Positions 32,874-41,902 of a stretch of DNA of 64,000 bases are shown here, in pieces (the first letter of the stretch is position 1; each line of letters begins with the position of its first letter). Made by a program: the position numbers and the translations under genes. The DNA is from Gynuella sunshinyii YC6258 (GTDB taxonomy: Bacteria > Pseudomonadota > Gammaproteobacteria > Pseudomonadales > Natronospirillaceae), in contig NZ_CP007142.1 in assembly GCF_000940805.1 (NCBI RefSeq), positions 5,928,593 to 5,992,592 on the forward strand, given 5' to 3'. The notes beneath the pieces are model-generated. The model ran no database searches. It saw only the letters and a list, made by a program, of their open reading frames with translations, and was not told the DNA's origin.

Positions 32874-35425
32874 GCGGCTTTCCTCCTGATGGCCGGTTCG
32901 CAATCACGAATACGACAGTCCTGCCAGTCGACACCGGCCAGCTCCACGCCATGCAACTGCACGCCCTGCATGATGGCCTGTCTCAAAATCATCTTGCGCG
33001 CCAGACTTTGATACCAGTTGCTGTCGGTAAAGTCGGACTCTGAGGCGTCGGCACTCATGAGCAGGCAGCGTTGCAGAAACGCCGACCGGAAACTGCAACG
33101 CTGCAATTCGGTCATGCCAAAATCGGATTCCCGGAAATAACAGTGATCGAAACAGGCATCGGACAAATCCGAATAACGCCAGCCGGTCTGATCACCTTCA
33201 CACTGGTTAAAACTGGCCTGATTGAGGATGGATTCACCGCTGACCAGAAACCGGCTGAGCCGGGCCTGATCAAACACGACGGCGGTGGCGCGGGCATTGA
33301 GCCAGGCACATTGAGTCAGACTGGCGCGGGTAAAATCGGCCTGTTGCAATTCACATTCGAGCCAACTGCTCTGCTCGCCCTCGATGGCCTGCCAACGACT
33401 GTTCTGTAAATGACATTTGACCCAATTAACCTGCCGAATGGTTGCCGAGGCAAAATCACTGCTGCGAAAATCCGCTTCCAACATCATGGCCTGATCGAAC
33501 ACGCTGTGATCAAAGCGGCAGTCATTGGCAACGCTGTGATTCCATTGACTCTGTTGCAGGTGACTGCGAGTCAGGGTGACTTCATGTAGTTCGGCATGGC
33601 TCCAGTTGGTTTCCTGCAACCGGCTGTCGATAAAGGTACAGCGCTGAAAGCGCGCCTGAATAAAGCAGCTACCGGACAGATCCGATCCATCAAAACAACA
33701 GTCGGTAAATTCCGCCAGATCCCACACTATGTCACGCAGATCCAGACCACTGAGATCCACGTTATTCAGGCGGATGCCGGCCAGACAAAGCCCGTTCAAT
33801 GGCAGAGATTGCTGCCGCGCTTTGTTCAGCCATTGCGCCAATGCAACGGTAGCGCGGTCACTGATCGGCTGGCAATCGGATTCTGCCGCCAGTTTCCGGC
33901 TCTGCCGTTGTTGCCGGACGATCAATGGCACACTGTCGAGAATTTGCTGACGCTGTGCGGCATCGGTGCAACTGTCAGCCAGTTGTGTGAGTTGTTCGAG
34001 TTGTTGCCGGGGTACATAAATACGTTCCAGTGCCTGGGCCGGGTCAAGTGTCGGTTGGGCCTCGTCATCCGGCAGCTTTATCATGTCAGCGAGTTGTTTC
34101 AGCGCCTGTTCACGTTCCTGATTCAGTGCGTCCGCCTTGGTTTTGGCGGCGGTCATTATCTCTGTCAGATCAAACTGCCCGGCGTCAATTTGTGCCTGAC
34201 TCAATCCCGGAACACTTTCCACCTCTGCCGCGGCGTCGGCCAGTTGTGCGTCAGATACCGGCAGTTGCTGGCTTAACTGTGTTAACAGCGCCGATACCGG
34301 TTTTGCATCCACGGGTGCAGCTGACGGCGGCGTGTCACCCGTCAGCTGGGTTTCATTAAAGGCATGCATGACAGCGGTTTGCGGGTCACTGCGCAGGGCC
34401 AGCACCTGTTCATAATGCTGGTGCGTTTTTGACCGCTGAGGATGTTCCCAGGCTAACATGATGGCGTCGATATCCAATGCGTCACTGTCGCTGATGGGCA
34501 TGCTGCCATGAGCAATGAGCAGACCCAGATCGTGATCCGGAAACAGCCACAGGGTATCCCAGTGCAGCGCCACTTCTATGAGCGACTGCGTTTGCGGTTG
34601 CACGAAGGCTTTGGGCACAATGGTTGGCAGGATACCTTTCAGACAAGCCTGATGGGGATGCAGGTTATCCAGTTGATAGGCTTCGCCACCGGAAAAATAT
34701 CCATCGATCCATTGATCTTTAGCAGCGGTATTAAAAAATTCCTGATCCAGTGATGACGGAAAACCGGGGTATTCGTGCTGCAACCAGCGTTTGTTATAAC
34801 ACCCGGCTTTTTTCCGTCGTTGTGACCAGTTCTGCCCCAACGCACCAAACCCGGCCGGCTGTTGCGGTCTTCTGCCGAGGGTCAGCTGCTCGCCCGGATA
34901 ACTGAGATTGGGCAGGCGGCCATGATTGGCTTGCTGGCCGAACAGCAGCGACAGCAGACGCTCATCACCACAGCCTTCCGGATTCAGAGCATATTTTTCG
35001 CCGCCATAGGCCCGGCTGTAATCGAGTGGAACTTGAGTGATGGGTTTGGCACGACTCTGCCGGATCAACGGTAGCCACCCTAACGACCAATGCCGGTCGC
35101 CACTGACCGCCAGTGTTTTATCCACCTGAGCAATCTGCAACCGCACCTGCATATGGGTCACCGGTTTTGAGGCGTGGGGATAAGCATGACCAGCCAACAG
35201 GACTTCACCGTGGGTCTTGGGCATGGCTTCATCAAGGATCCGGCCGGTGCCAAGCGACTGGCTCACTTTTGCCCACTGCCGATGTTCCGGCAGTAATACC
35301 GGTTGTTCACTGAGATTGAAAAAAGCCAGTGACGAGACGGATAAAAAATGATCCCGGGCGATCGAATACGGCTTATATAGCAGTCCCAGTGTCATGGGTT
35401 TAACAATTTTCAGCGTCTTTTTCAT
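32870..35425 (-). CDS. DUF2169 domain plus pentapeptide repeats
   Basis: The protein has 851 residues. The N-terminal DUF2169 domain spans about 1-340 (PLDYSRAYGGEKYALNPEGC, LPNLSYPGEQLTLGRRPQQP, WSQRRKKAGCYNKRWLQ). A helical linker covers about 370-540. From about 545 a pentapeptide solenoid follows, similar to the next gene. Known members are encoded beside VgrG and DUF4150 proteins and are thought to act as effector-loading chaperones. That role is inferred here from family context. Confidence 0.88.
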   Translation of the reverse strand: MKKTLKIVKPMTLGLLYKPYSIARDHFLSVSSLAFFNLSEQPVLLPEHRQWAKVSQSLGTGRILDEAMPKTHGEVLLAGHAYPHASKPVTHMQVRLQIAQVDKTLAVSGDRHWSLGWLPLIRQSRAKPITQVPLDYSRAYGGEKYALNPEGCGDERLLSLLFGQQANHGRLPNLSYPGEQLTLGRRPQQPAGFGALGQNWSQRRKKAGCYNKRWLQHEYPGFPSSLDQEFFNTAAKDQWIDGYFSGGEAYQLDNLHPHQACLKGILPTIVPKAFVQPQTQSLIEVALHWDTLWLFPDHDLGLLIAHGSMPISDSDALDIDAIMLAWEHPQRSKTHQHYEQVLALRSDPQTAVMHAFNETQLTGDTPPSAAPVDAKPVSALLTQLSQQLPVSDAQLADAAAEVESVPGLSQAQIDAGQFDLTEIMTAAKTKADALNQEREQALKQLADMIKLPDDEAQPTLDPAQALERIYVPRQQLEQLTQLADSCTDAAQRQQILDSVPLIVRQQRQSRKLAAESDCQPISDRATVALAQWLNKARQQSLPLNGLCLAGIRLNNVDLSGLDLRDIVWDLAEFTDCCFDGSDLSGSCFIQARFQRCTFIDSRLQETNWSHAELHEVTLTRSHLQQSQWNHSVANDCRFDHSVFDQAMMLEADFRSSDFASATIRQVNWVKCHLQNSRWQAIEGEQSSWLECELQQADFTRASLTQCAWLNARATAVVFDQARLSRFLVSGESILNQASFNQCEGDQTGWRYSDLSDACFDHCYFRESDFGMTELQRCSFRSAFLQRCLLMSADASESDFTDSNWYQSLARKMILRQAIMQGVQLHGVELAGVDWQDCRIRDCEPAIRRKAA

Positions 35426-35426
35426 G

Positions 35427-38135
35427 TTAAAGCACCAGTTTGATCAGTGACTGAATGGCAACATTGAGATCTTCCACCTTGGCTTCGATGCGGTTATCCA
35501 CAATGCATTTAACGCCACTGGCGTTGACATCCACCATCATTGACTCCGCCGTGACACTGATGTTGGTGGAGGCACCGGTGACATTGATACTGGTACTATC
35601 ACCGACCACGCTGATGGCGCTGTGTATCCCGGTGACGGACAAACCGGAACTGACCCCGGTGATCGACATATTGCCCTGCACACCGGTCATGGACGCGCCA
35701 GTATCCATACCGGTCATGGAGCCTCGGGTGCTCATACCGGTCACCGAGGCCTGGGTCTGCGACAGAATCGAGTTGACGGAGGTGGAATCGGTCATACTGG
35801 AAATGGAGGTCTGCGTGCCAACCTGAGTATTACTGGACGTTGAACTGCCCAGTTGCAGTGAGCTGGATAACGAACTGCCCATATGTACGGCGCTGGAAGT
35901 CGTTGAGCCGATGTTGGTATTCACCGACGTTGTTGGGCTGATGGTGGTATTGCTGTTCATCACCGGTGCCATATTCATGGAAACACCAAAGATCGGGCCA
36001 AGATTGACACCCAATGACGTCGAACTGCCCTGGGCGATGTTCTGGTTTTCAGTCCTGTTGACCAGACTCTGGTTATAACTGAGTCCGAGTGCCTGATGAT
36101 AGTTACGGCTGTCGCCGGTGATGGTGGAATGACTTTCACTTTCACCGATGGTGGACTCGCTATAGGTTTTACCGCTGATACGGGAGTAGCTTTCGGTATT
36201 CTGGTTGTAGGATTCATTACGGGCATGGTCGTAATCGGAATAACTCCAGACTTCTGCGCCTTCGGAGTGACTGTAGTTACAGCCGTAGGATTCACTTTGG
36301 CCCAACAAGCCCGAACGCCCTGATTCAGAAGTCGAATAATTGTAACCGGCACCCTGGGAATAACTGACATCCTTGAATTTTTGTCCATTGCATTGCTGAC
36401 TGCCACTGAAGTCCGACTGCTGGTGACCTTGCTGGTAACGTTGTTCCACCATCGATACGGCGACATTGAGATCAGCCTTGGAAAACAGGCCAAAACGAAT
36501 GCTTTTGCTGTCGCCATAACTGGTGGAGTGACTGCTGCCGACATTGGTGCTGGCGGTCCAGCGCGATGGCGTGACGGTGCGATTGCCATTGGCCTGAACG
36601 ATGCTCTGGATTTCCGGCAGCTCGGAATCGTCATTGGAGCGCGAGACCCAGACCATCACTCCCACTTCGGGCACGGTCTGCATGTGCGGCGCCAGTTTCA
36701 CCCAGACTTTGTCAGACTCGCCCTGATCGGTGGAGAAACGCACATACACGCCTTTGAGCCGATGTGACTGCTGAGCCTCGTAACCATCCACCATTTCATT
36801 TTGGGGATCGAAATTGTCCTTATCGTAGTAACGCCAGTCATCCGGTTTCACGTGCTCCTCAACCCGCGCCAGAATCGATCCCTGGTGGGTGTCCTGCAAG
36901 CTGAACGGGGTGATCAGGCCATCGGATTCTGTCGCCTTGAAGGAGTTCTGATACTGCCCATCCAGACTGCACTGATGCTGTACCTGAGTCAGCACAAACG
37001 AACGGCCTTCCAGTGACGGCCGGACTACCTGCGGATTCTGCAGGTTGCCGAGATCAGCACTGAGAGTAAATCGATAGCCACAATGAAACAGTGGACAGTG
37101 ACTGGCACCGGACAAATCCGTTGCCGAGGTATTCAGGCGGTCACGCTGGGCATTCACGTGGGTGTCCACTTCTTCCCGGTTGACGCCGTACTGGTAAATT
37201 CGATAGAGGTTGAACGGCAAAGTGCCACCGGTTCCCTGAGTCGAGGGCGGATAACTCTGGAAATCGGCCACGGTGTCCTGCTCCCAGGCATTTTCCTGAC
37301 GCACGAACACACCGGTCACACTGGAACTGCTGAGGCTTTGTTTATATTGATACTGGGTGATAGCCCGTTCCTGATCGAGCCCTTGTGCCTCAATATTGGT
37401 CTGGCAATAGCGCAGGGTTTCACCATTTGGATAAACCTCCGGATAACCGGCCTGATTTGCCAGCACCAGCGTATGGCGGTCACCGGTGTGCACGAAGTAA
37501 TAAAACAGATAGGCCTTGCTCATCAACCGGGTGATGAAATCGAGATCCGATTCCCCGGCCTGCAACCAATCCTGTACCCGCGCCACCGCCGGGTTATCCG
37601 GATGGTTCAGCGAGGCTACGGAATAGTGAATATCGTGTTCCTTCAGTACCCCGGCAATGGCATCGCGGATGTTGCAGTGTTTGTGAATATGGTAACGGTT
37701 GGTCAGAGACAGACGCCATAATGCCGGTTTCAGAGTAGCATGATAAACACCGGGTTCGGACATACCGAAGTCGGCAATGATGCCGTTGAAACAACTGAGA
37801 TCGACCGCCGCAGCTCCCGCGATGGCATCATCGAAACGCTGCTGGCCCTGATCTTCGGCGCTGGCCAGATTAATGGCCACGGTGGCCGGCCGGCCGATAA
37901 ATTGTTCAAAGGTGAAACGGTTCTGGCTGTCAGGATCGGTATTGCCGCGTAACTGCAACTGGAATTCAAATGGCGAGGAAATCGCTTCCTGTCCCTGCAA
38001 CTGATGCAGACGAAAATAGTTACGCCCCACCTGCCGGCCATCGGCCAGCCAGATATTGAGATGCAGATAAAGGTTATCGGCATCACGATTTGCCAGCCGG
38101 GTCAGGCCGATGTCATGAAACTCACCAGGCTTCAT
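35427..38135 (-). CDS. vgrG: T6SS spike protein VgrG (TssI) with long Ser/Thr/Tyr-rich C-terminus
   Basis: The protein has 902 residues from the ATG at 38135 (MKPGEFHDIGLTRLANRDAD), overlapping tssG by 14 bp. A longer frame to 38243 would read back into tssG. The gp27-like part occupies about 1-390 and the gp5-like OB domain follows (GVYVRFSTDQGESDKVWVKL, GVMVWVSRSNDDSELPEI). From about 545 there is a very long low-complexity region: Ser/Tyr/Asn-rich, then Ser/Thr-rich, then short beta repeats (MTGMD, MTGVQ, ITGVS, VTGIH). It may form an extended needle. Confidence 0.92.
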   Translation of the reverse strand: MKPGEFHDIGLTRLANRDADNLYLHLNIWLADGRQVGRNYFRLHQLQGQEAISSPFEFQLQLRGNTDPDSQNRFTFEQFIGRPATVAINLASAEDQGQQRFDDAIAGAAAVDLSCFNGIIADFGMSEPGVYHATLKPALWRLSLTNRYHIHKHCNIRDAIAGVLKEHDIHYSVASLNHPDNPAVARVQDWLQAGESDLDFITRLMSKAYLFYYFVHTGDRHTLVLANQAGYPEVYPNGETLRYCQTNIEAQGLDQERAITQYQYKQSLSSSSVTGVFVRQENAWEQDTVADFQSYPPSTQGTGGTLPFNLYRIYQYGVNREEVDTHVNAQRDRLNTSATDLSGASHCPLFHCGYRFTLSADLGNLQNPQVVRPSLEGRSFVLTQVQHQCSLDGQYQNSFKATESDGLITPFSLQDTHQGSILARVEEHVKPDDWRYYDKDNFDPQNEMVDGYEAQQSHRLKGVYVRFSTDQGESDKVWVKLAPHMQTVPEVGVMVWVSRSNDDSELPEIQSIVQANGNRTVTPSRWTASTNVGSSHSTSYGDSKSIRFGLFSKADLNVAVSMVEQRYQQGHQQSDFSGSQQCNGQKFKDVSYSQGAGYNYSTSESGRSGLLGQSESYGCNYSHSEGAEVWSYSDYDHARNESYNQNTESYSRISGKTYSESTIGESESHSTITGDSRNYHQALGLSYNQSLVNRTENQNIAQGSSTSLGVNLGPIFGVSMNMAPVMNSNTTISPTTSVNTNIGSTTSSAVHMGSSLSSSLQLGSSTSSNTQVGTQTSISSMTDSTSVNSILSQTQASVTGMSTRGSMTGMDTGASMTGVQGNMSITGVSSGLSVTGIHSAISVVGDSTSINVTGASTNISVTAESMMVDVNASGVKCIVDNRIEAKVEDLNVAIQSLIKLVL

Positions 38136-39135
38136 ACTGACCTCCCGGTTGCGCCGGAATGCGCAGTCTGATGGTCCATTGCGGCGCGCTGTCCCGGTCT
38201 TCATATTGCATCCAGCTGCTATAGGCCAGACGAATACCATCACTGCCCAGACGCCGGCTGCGCCATGAGTGGGGAAACAGAAAACAGATTTCGATGTCGT
38301 GCCGGCAATAAGTCAGCATGCGTAATAACTGGCTCAGCCATTCATGGCGTTTGCCTTCCGGCAGGTAATCCACACAGGCGTCCGGATGTTCCAGCCAGAC
38401 CCGTAATCGCAATCCAAGATGCTGGTCCCAGACCCGGCTTCCCAGCTGCGTGGTGTCTGCGGCGCGCATACTCAGAGTGGAATTGCGCCGGCCCAGAGCC
38501 ACCTGCTGATCAGCATCCACTGTCAGCCAGCCGCCCCGGAAACCATCCACCTGCAACCGCCAGTTCAGAATACGCTGTAGAATCAATTGCAGCAGACTGA
38601 GACTGCGTGGCGCGTAAACCAACAGCCCGGCCAGCCCAAGCAGCAAGCGACCGGTCACAGGCGAGTCTTCCACCACAGTGCTACGCTGGTCGATCATCCC
38701 GGCATAGGCAGATAACAGTTTGCCGGGCACAGAATGCTCCGGCCGCAAAGGCGACAATCCCGGCTGGCGTCGCGCCCGGCTGAGATAACGCAGGGCATTG
38801 ATACGATGGGTAAACATGTCAAAAAACGCCGCCATGGCAAAATCACCCGCCCGCACCCGCTCATAACACCACTGAAAATAAGGTTCTGGCAGCGGCCCCA
38901 TCAGACCGGACACCGCAAACCGGTTGAGATACACCTGTACCGGCTGAGTACGGGTATCCACTTTGGCCACTTCGTGATACGGATGTTCAAACCCCAGATA
39001 CCCGCGAAACTGTACATGTTCGCCAAGAGTATCCAGCACTTGTTGAGTGGTACTGACGGTCTCCGGCAGATGGTCGCGAACCAGTTGATACAGGTCCATC
39101 GGAGTGGTGCCGGAGGAACGCGCTATTGCTGCCAT
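38122..39135 (-). CDS. tssG: T6SS baseplate protein TssG
   Basis: The protein has 337 residues and a clear TssG pattern: VDTRTQPVQVYLNRFAVSGLMGPLPEPYFQ early, FFDMFTHRINALRYLSRARR, and WLEHPDACVDYLPEG. It forms the baseplate wedge with TssF, TssE and TssK. It overlaps tssF by 13 bp and vgrG by 14 bp, suggesting coupled translation. Confidence 0.93.
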   Translation of the reverse strand: MAAIARSSGTTPMDLYQLVRDHLPETVSTTQQVLDTLGEHVQFRGYLGFEHPYHEVAKVDTRTQPVQVYLNRFAVSGLMGPLPEPYFQWCYERVRAGDFAMAAFFDMFTHRINALRYLSRARRQPGLSPLRPEHSVPGKLLSAYAGMIDQRSTVVEDSPVTGRLLLGLAGLLVYAPRSLSLLQLILQRILNWRLQVDGFRGGWLTVDADQQVALGRRNSTLSMRAADTTQLGSRVWDQHLGLRLRVWLEHPDACVDYLPEGKRHEWLSQLLRMLTYCRHDIEICFLFPHSWRSRRLGSDGIRLAYSSWMQYEDRDSAPQWTIRLRIPAQPGGQYEAW

Positions 39136-40907
39136 AAAGCCCCCTGACGCACGGACCAGCGGTGCAGGGTTTCGCCACTGCCGGCATCAATGATGGCAAG
39201 TTCTGAGAAACTGTTGAGGGCCACACGATGCTTCAGGGTTTCATTCAGCACTCTGGCAAACACCAGCGGACTGACACTGCCAAAGCGGTCAAGATCGATA
39301 CTTACCCGCCATTGCAGCCCATGACAATGACCACGCCACAGATCATCACCTACCCGACGGGTGATGCGGCGGGTATCCAGACGGACGATGGCATCGATCT
39401 GGGCAATCATTTCCGCTTCCGCAACTCCCAGATGCTGCTTCAGTAGATTGCGTAGCATGTTAACCCCGACTTCACCATTTTCGAACGGCTGAAAGTGGCT
39501 GCTGAGCTGGCCAACCAGTAACTGCGAACGGTCGCCGGATAAATCCGGGGTCTGATGGCGGCTGGGTTTGCGCAACAGATGGCCGGTCTGCACTGCACCT
39601 GCGCCTTCCAGATTCAGACGCGAACCGTTGCTGAGTTTTTCGGCCAGTCGGCGGTTACAACACCAGGCCCGGCCGGTGACTCTGGCAGTCTGCAATCCTG
39701 CCGGCCGCAGCCGGGTATCGACAAAACGCAAGAACAATTCCGTTCCCGGAACGCTGGTGGTCTGGCTGAGTTCACGCCGGGCCAGCCAATACCCTTCATC
39801 GATGTCGGCGGTGCTGCCATATAATGGCGGTACCTGTATGACCCGGCCATCGATGCCCTGCAACTGCAACTGCTCCAGAGCTAGAATTTCGGTAACCGGA
39901 TGACGAAACTGATCAGCGGTCAATTGATATTCCAGACGCCCTGCCTGAATGGAAAAAGGCTCCAGCGCCTGACGAAACAGGTTCACAATCGGCACCGCGT
40001 TCAGGCGGAGACAATCAGCATCAATCTGCAGACAGGGTCGGGTCAGCAAAAAATGCAGCTCCAGTTCCTGATCGAACCCGCTCAGGTCCAATCCATTCAG
40101 AGTAAAAAACAGAAAGTGCTCAGGAAAGGCAAAATACTCGCGGATGTTAACCAGCCCCGGATGCACGGTGCTGAACCCCGGTAATATGGCATTCAGATTC
40201 AGGTCTTCGACAAACTCGCAACAATCACCCTGCAGACTTGCGATTGTTTTGTGGGTCTGGGGATCCACCAGTTCGATGCCATGCAAACAACTGAACAATA
40301 GATCATGGACCCGGAAACGGTCTACTCCATCCAGACAAAACTGCAACCGTGTAACCGGCATGGTGCGAAAGCTGTACTGACCTTTGACCTTCAAAGACAC
40401 CTTTATGCAACTGACCACTTCAGCATGTTCATGACCGCCGCGGGACTGTACCTGTGCACTGTGTGCCACCAGGGGCCAGATATCCACCGCACGAGTGGTT
40501 CGAAAACGACAGCCCAGCTGTTCATCGTTCCAGGACAATGGTGCGGTAAATACCGACTCTGCCGGTAACACATTGAGTTTGTCGAAACTCGCACCATCCG
40601 GATCGACATCCAGTTGAATGATGGAGCGTGGTGCCCAGGGAATTTCCAGATGAGGATTCAGTGCGGCCAGTAATTGATTCGGCAGCTCGGCGTCATCCAT
40701 GGCCATCTGGTATCTTAATTGTCCGCTCAGATAGGCAAACGACTGCAACAACAACTCCACCTGAGGATCATCACTACGTTCCTGATTCAATGCCAGTTCT
40801 TGTGCAACCTGCGGGTACTCACGGGCAAAACGCACAGACTCTTTGCGCAGATATTCCATTTCACGCAGAAAGTATTGTTTCAGGGTATCGTTGGACAATG
40901 TGCTCAT
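39123..40907 (-). CDS. tssF: T6SS baseplate protein TssF
   Basis: The protein has 594 residues. The N-terminus LKQYFLREMEYLRKESVRFA and the block DDPQVELLLQSFAYLSGQLR are hallmark TssF sequence. The PAPSM-type motif is replaced by a shorter variant further on. It has full family length. Wedge component. Confidence 0.95.
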   Translation of the reverse strand: MSTLSNDTLKQYFLREMEYLRKESVRFAREYPQVAQELALNQERSDDPQVELLLQSFAYLSGQLRYQMAMDDAELPNQLLAALNPHLEIPWAPRSIIQLDVDPDGASFDKLNVLPAESVFTAPLSWNDEQLGCRFRTTRAVDIWPLVAHSAQVQSRGGHEHAEVVSCIKVSLKVKGQYSFRTMPVTRLQFCLDGVDRFRVHDLLFSCLHGIELVDPQTHKTIASLQGDCCEFVEDLNLNAILPGFSTVHPGLVNIREYFAFPEHFLFFTLNGLDLSGFDQELELHFLLTRPCLQIDADCLRLNAVPIVNLFRQALEPFSIQAGRLEYQLTADQFRHPVTEILALEQLQLQGIDGRVIQVPPLYGSTADIDEGYWLARRELSQTTSVPGTELFLRFVDTRLRPAGLQTARVTGRAWCCNRRLAEKLSNGSRLNLEGAGAVQTGHLLRKPSRHQTPDLSGDRSQLLVGQLSSHFQPFENGEVGVNMLRNLLKQHLGVAEAEMIAQIDAIVRLDTRRITRRVGDDLWRGHCHGLQWRVSIDLDRFGSVSPLVFARVLNETLKHRVALNSFSELAIIDAGSGETLHRWSVRQGALWQQ

Positions 40908-40980
40908 AATGATCCTGCCATGTTCAGTCTCGTATCACTTTCATGTGACCTGATTGGTTACCGTCAGATGAGAGCGTGAA

Positions 40981-41313
40981 TTACAACCACCAACGGGTCG
41001 GCTCGTCGCTGTCGGGCAACGTTCCAATCACCACCAGACGACCACGCTCAATCACTACATCAACACCTTTGATACGCGGTTCGAACTGCTGAATCCGCTC
41101 TTTCAATAACGCAGAAAATTGCCGTAAATCGCCACCTCCAACACCCAGATCACAAATACTGGGCATACCAAAATTCAGTATGCCTGGTAACAACTGACCA
41201 TCACGCACGTACTGGGTGGTGGTCAGCTGTTGGATGGAGCGGGCAACAGACTCTTTAACCGACATCCCTGGTTCCCGCCCTAGCCGCTCAAACAGCAATC
41301 TGTCTGCGCTCAT
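40981..41313 (-). CDS. tssE: T6SS baseplate protein TssE (gp25-like)
   Basis: The protein has 110 residues. It is short and starts directly with LLFERLGREPG and SVKESVARSIQQLTTTQYV, followed by PGILNFGMPSICDL and a C-terminal beta part (GVDVVIERGRLVVIGTLPD). It is the gp25/TssE fold that starts sheath polymerisation. It lies 4 bp after hcp and 73 bp before tssF. Confidence 0.92.
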   Translation of the reverse strand: MSADRLLFERLGREPGMSVKESVARSIQQLTTTQYVRDGQLLPGILNFGMPSICDLGVGGGDLRQFSALLKERIQQFEPRIKGVDVVIERGRLVVIGTLPDSDEPTRWWL

Positions 41314-41317
41314 AACA

Positions 41318-41884
41318 TTAATCCGTAAACTGACCGATCGGACGGTTTCGGGATATGGACCAACCGGATGATTTTTTTCCGGCCCGACTGGTATCAGCGT
41401 TCTGCACGGTGAAGTCCCAGAGTATCTCGGTAAAATTCAGCTTGAACTGCTCAGTCGGCATGTCGTCAGGATGGGACTGAAACTGAATCTCACTGATGAT
41501 GGCGTCACGCAATGAGAAGGTCATGATGTTGGCGGTCTTGTCGCCAGAGTTACGACAAATGTAGATTTTGGTGGGTTCGTCCTTGCCCTTACCCAGCGGC
41601 TCTGCACGCAGACAGTATTCAAAGAACTTCACTGATGTCTTATCGACATATTTCACGCAGGTAAACTCAGTAATAATCGGCCGCCCGGATGTACGGGCGG
41701 AGTTACTGACATCGGTGGTGACCTGCTGCTTCATGCCCTGATGCACAGATACCAGTTCCAGGCACTGACCAAAATCGAGTATTTCGTCACGCCACTCGGT
41801 ATCGATCAAACTGCCACCATCTGCCCAGCCGTTCGGACCACCGAATATTTCGGCATTTCCGGGTTGTAAAAGTATGAGATCCAT
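41318..41884 (-). CDS. hcp: T6SS tube protein Hcp (TssD)
   Basis: The protein has 188 residues. The Hcp beta-barrel is recognisable (EILDFGQCLELVSVHQGMKQ, GRPIITEFTCVKYVDKTSVK, FSLRDAIISEIQFQ). A C-terminal tail of about 20 residues (SRAGKKSSGWSISRNRPIG) extends past the fold. Hcp hexamers form the inner tube. The gene follows the TssBC fusion by 18 bp. Confidence 0.93.
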   Translation of the reverse strand: MDLILLQPGNAEIFGGPNGWADGGSLIDTEWRDEILDFGQCLELVSVHQGMKQQVTTDVSNSARTSGRPIITEFTCVKYVDKTSVKFFEYCLRAEPLGKGKDEPTKIYICRNSGDKTANIMTFSLRDAIISEIQFQSHPDDMPTEQFKLNFTEILWDFTVQNADTSRAGKKSSGWSISRNRPIGQFTD

Positions 41885-41902
41885 AATGCTTGACTCCTCG
41901 GG

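Noticed and set aside
35975-36634. 219-codon minus-strand ORF inside vgrG
   Set aside because: It is a shadow frame caused by the Ser/Thr-rich low-complexity coding of vgrG, with an improbable Pro/Thr/Ser composition.
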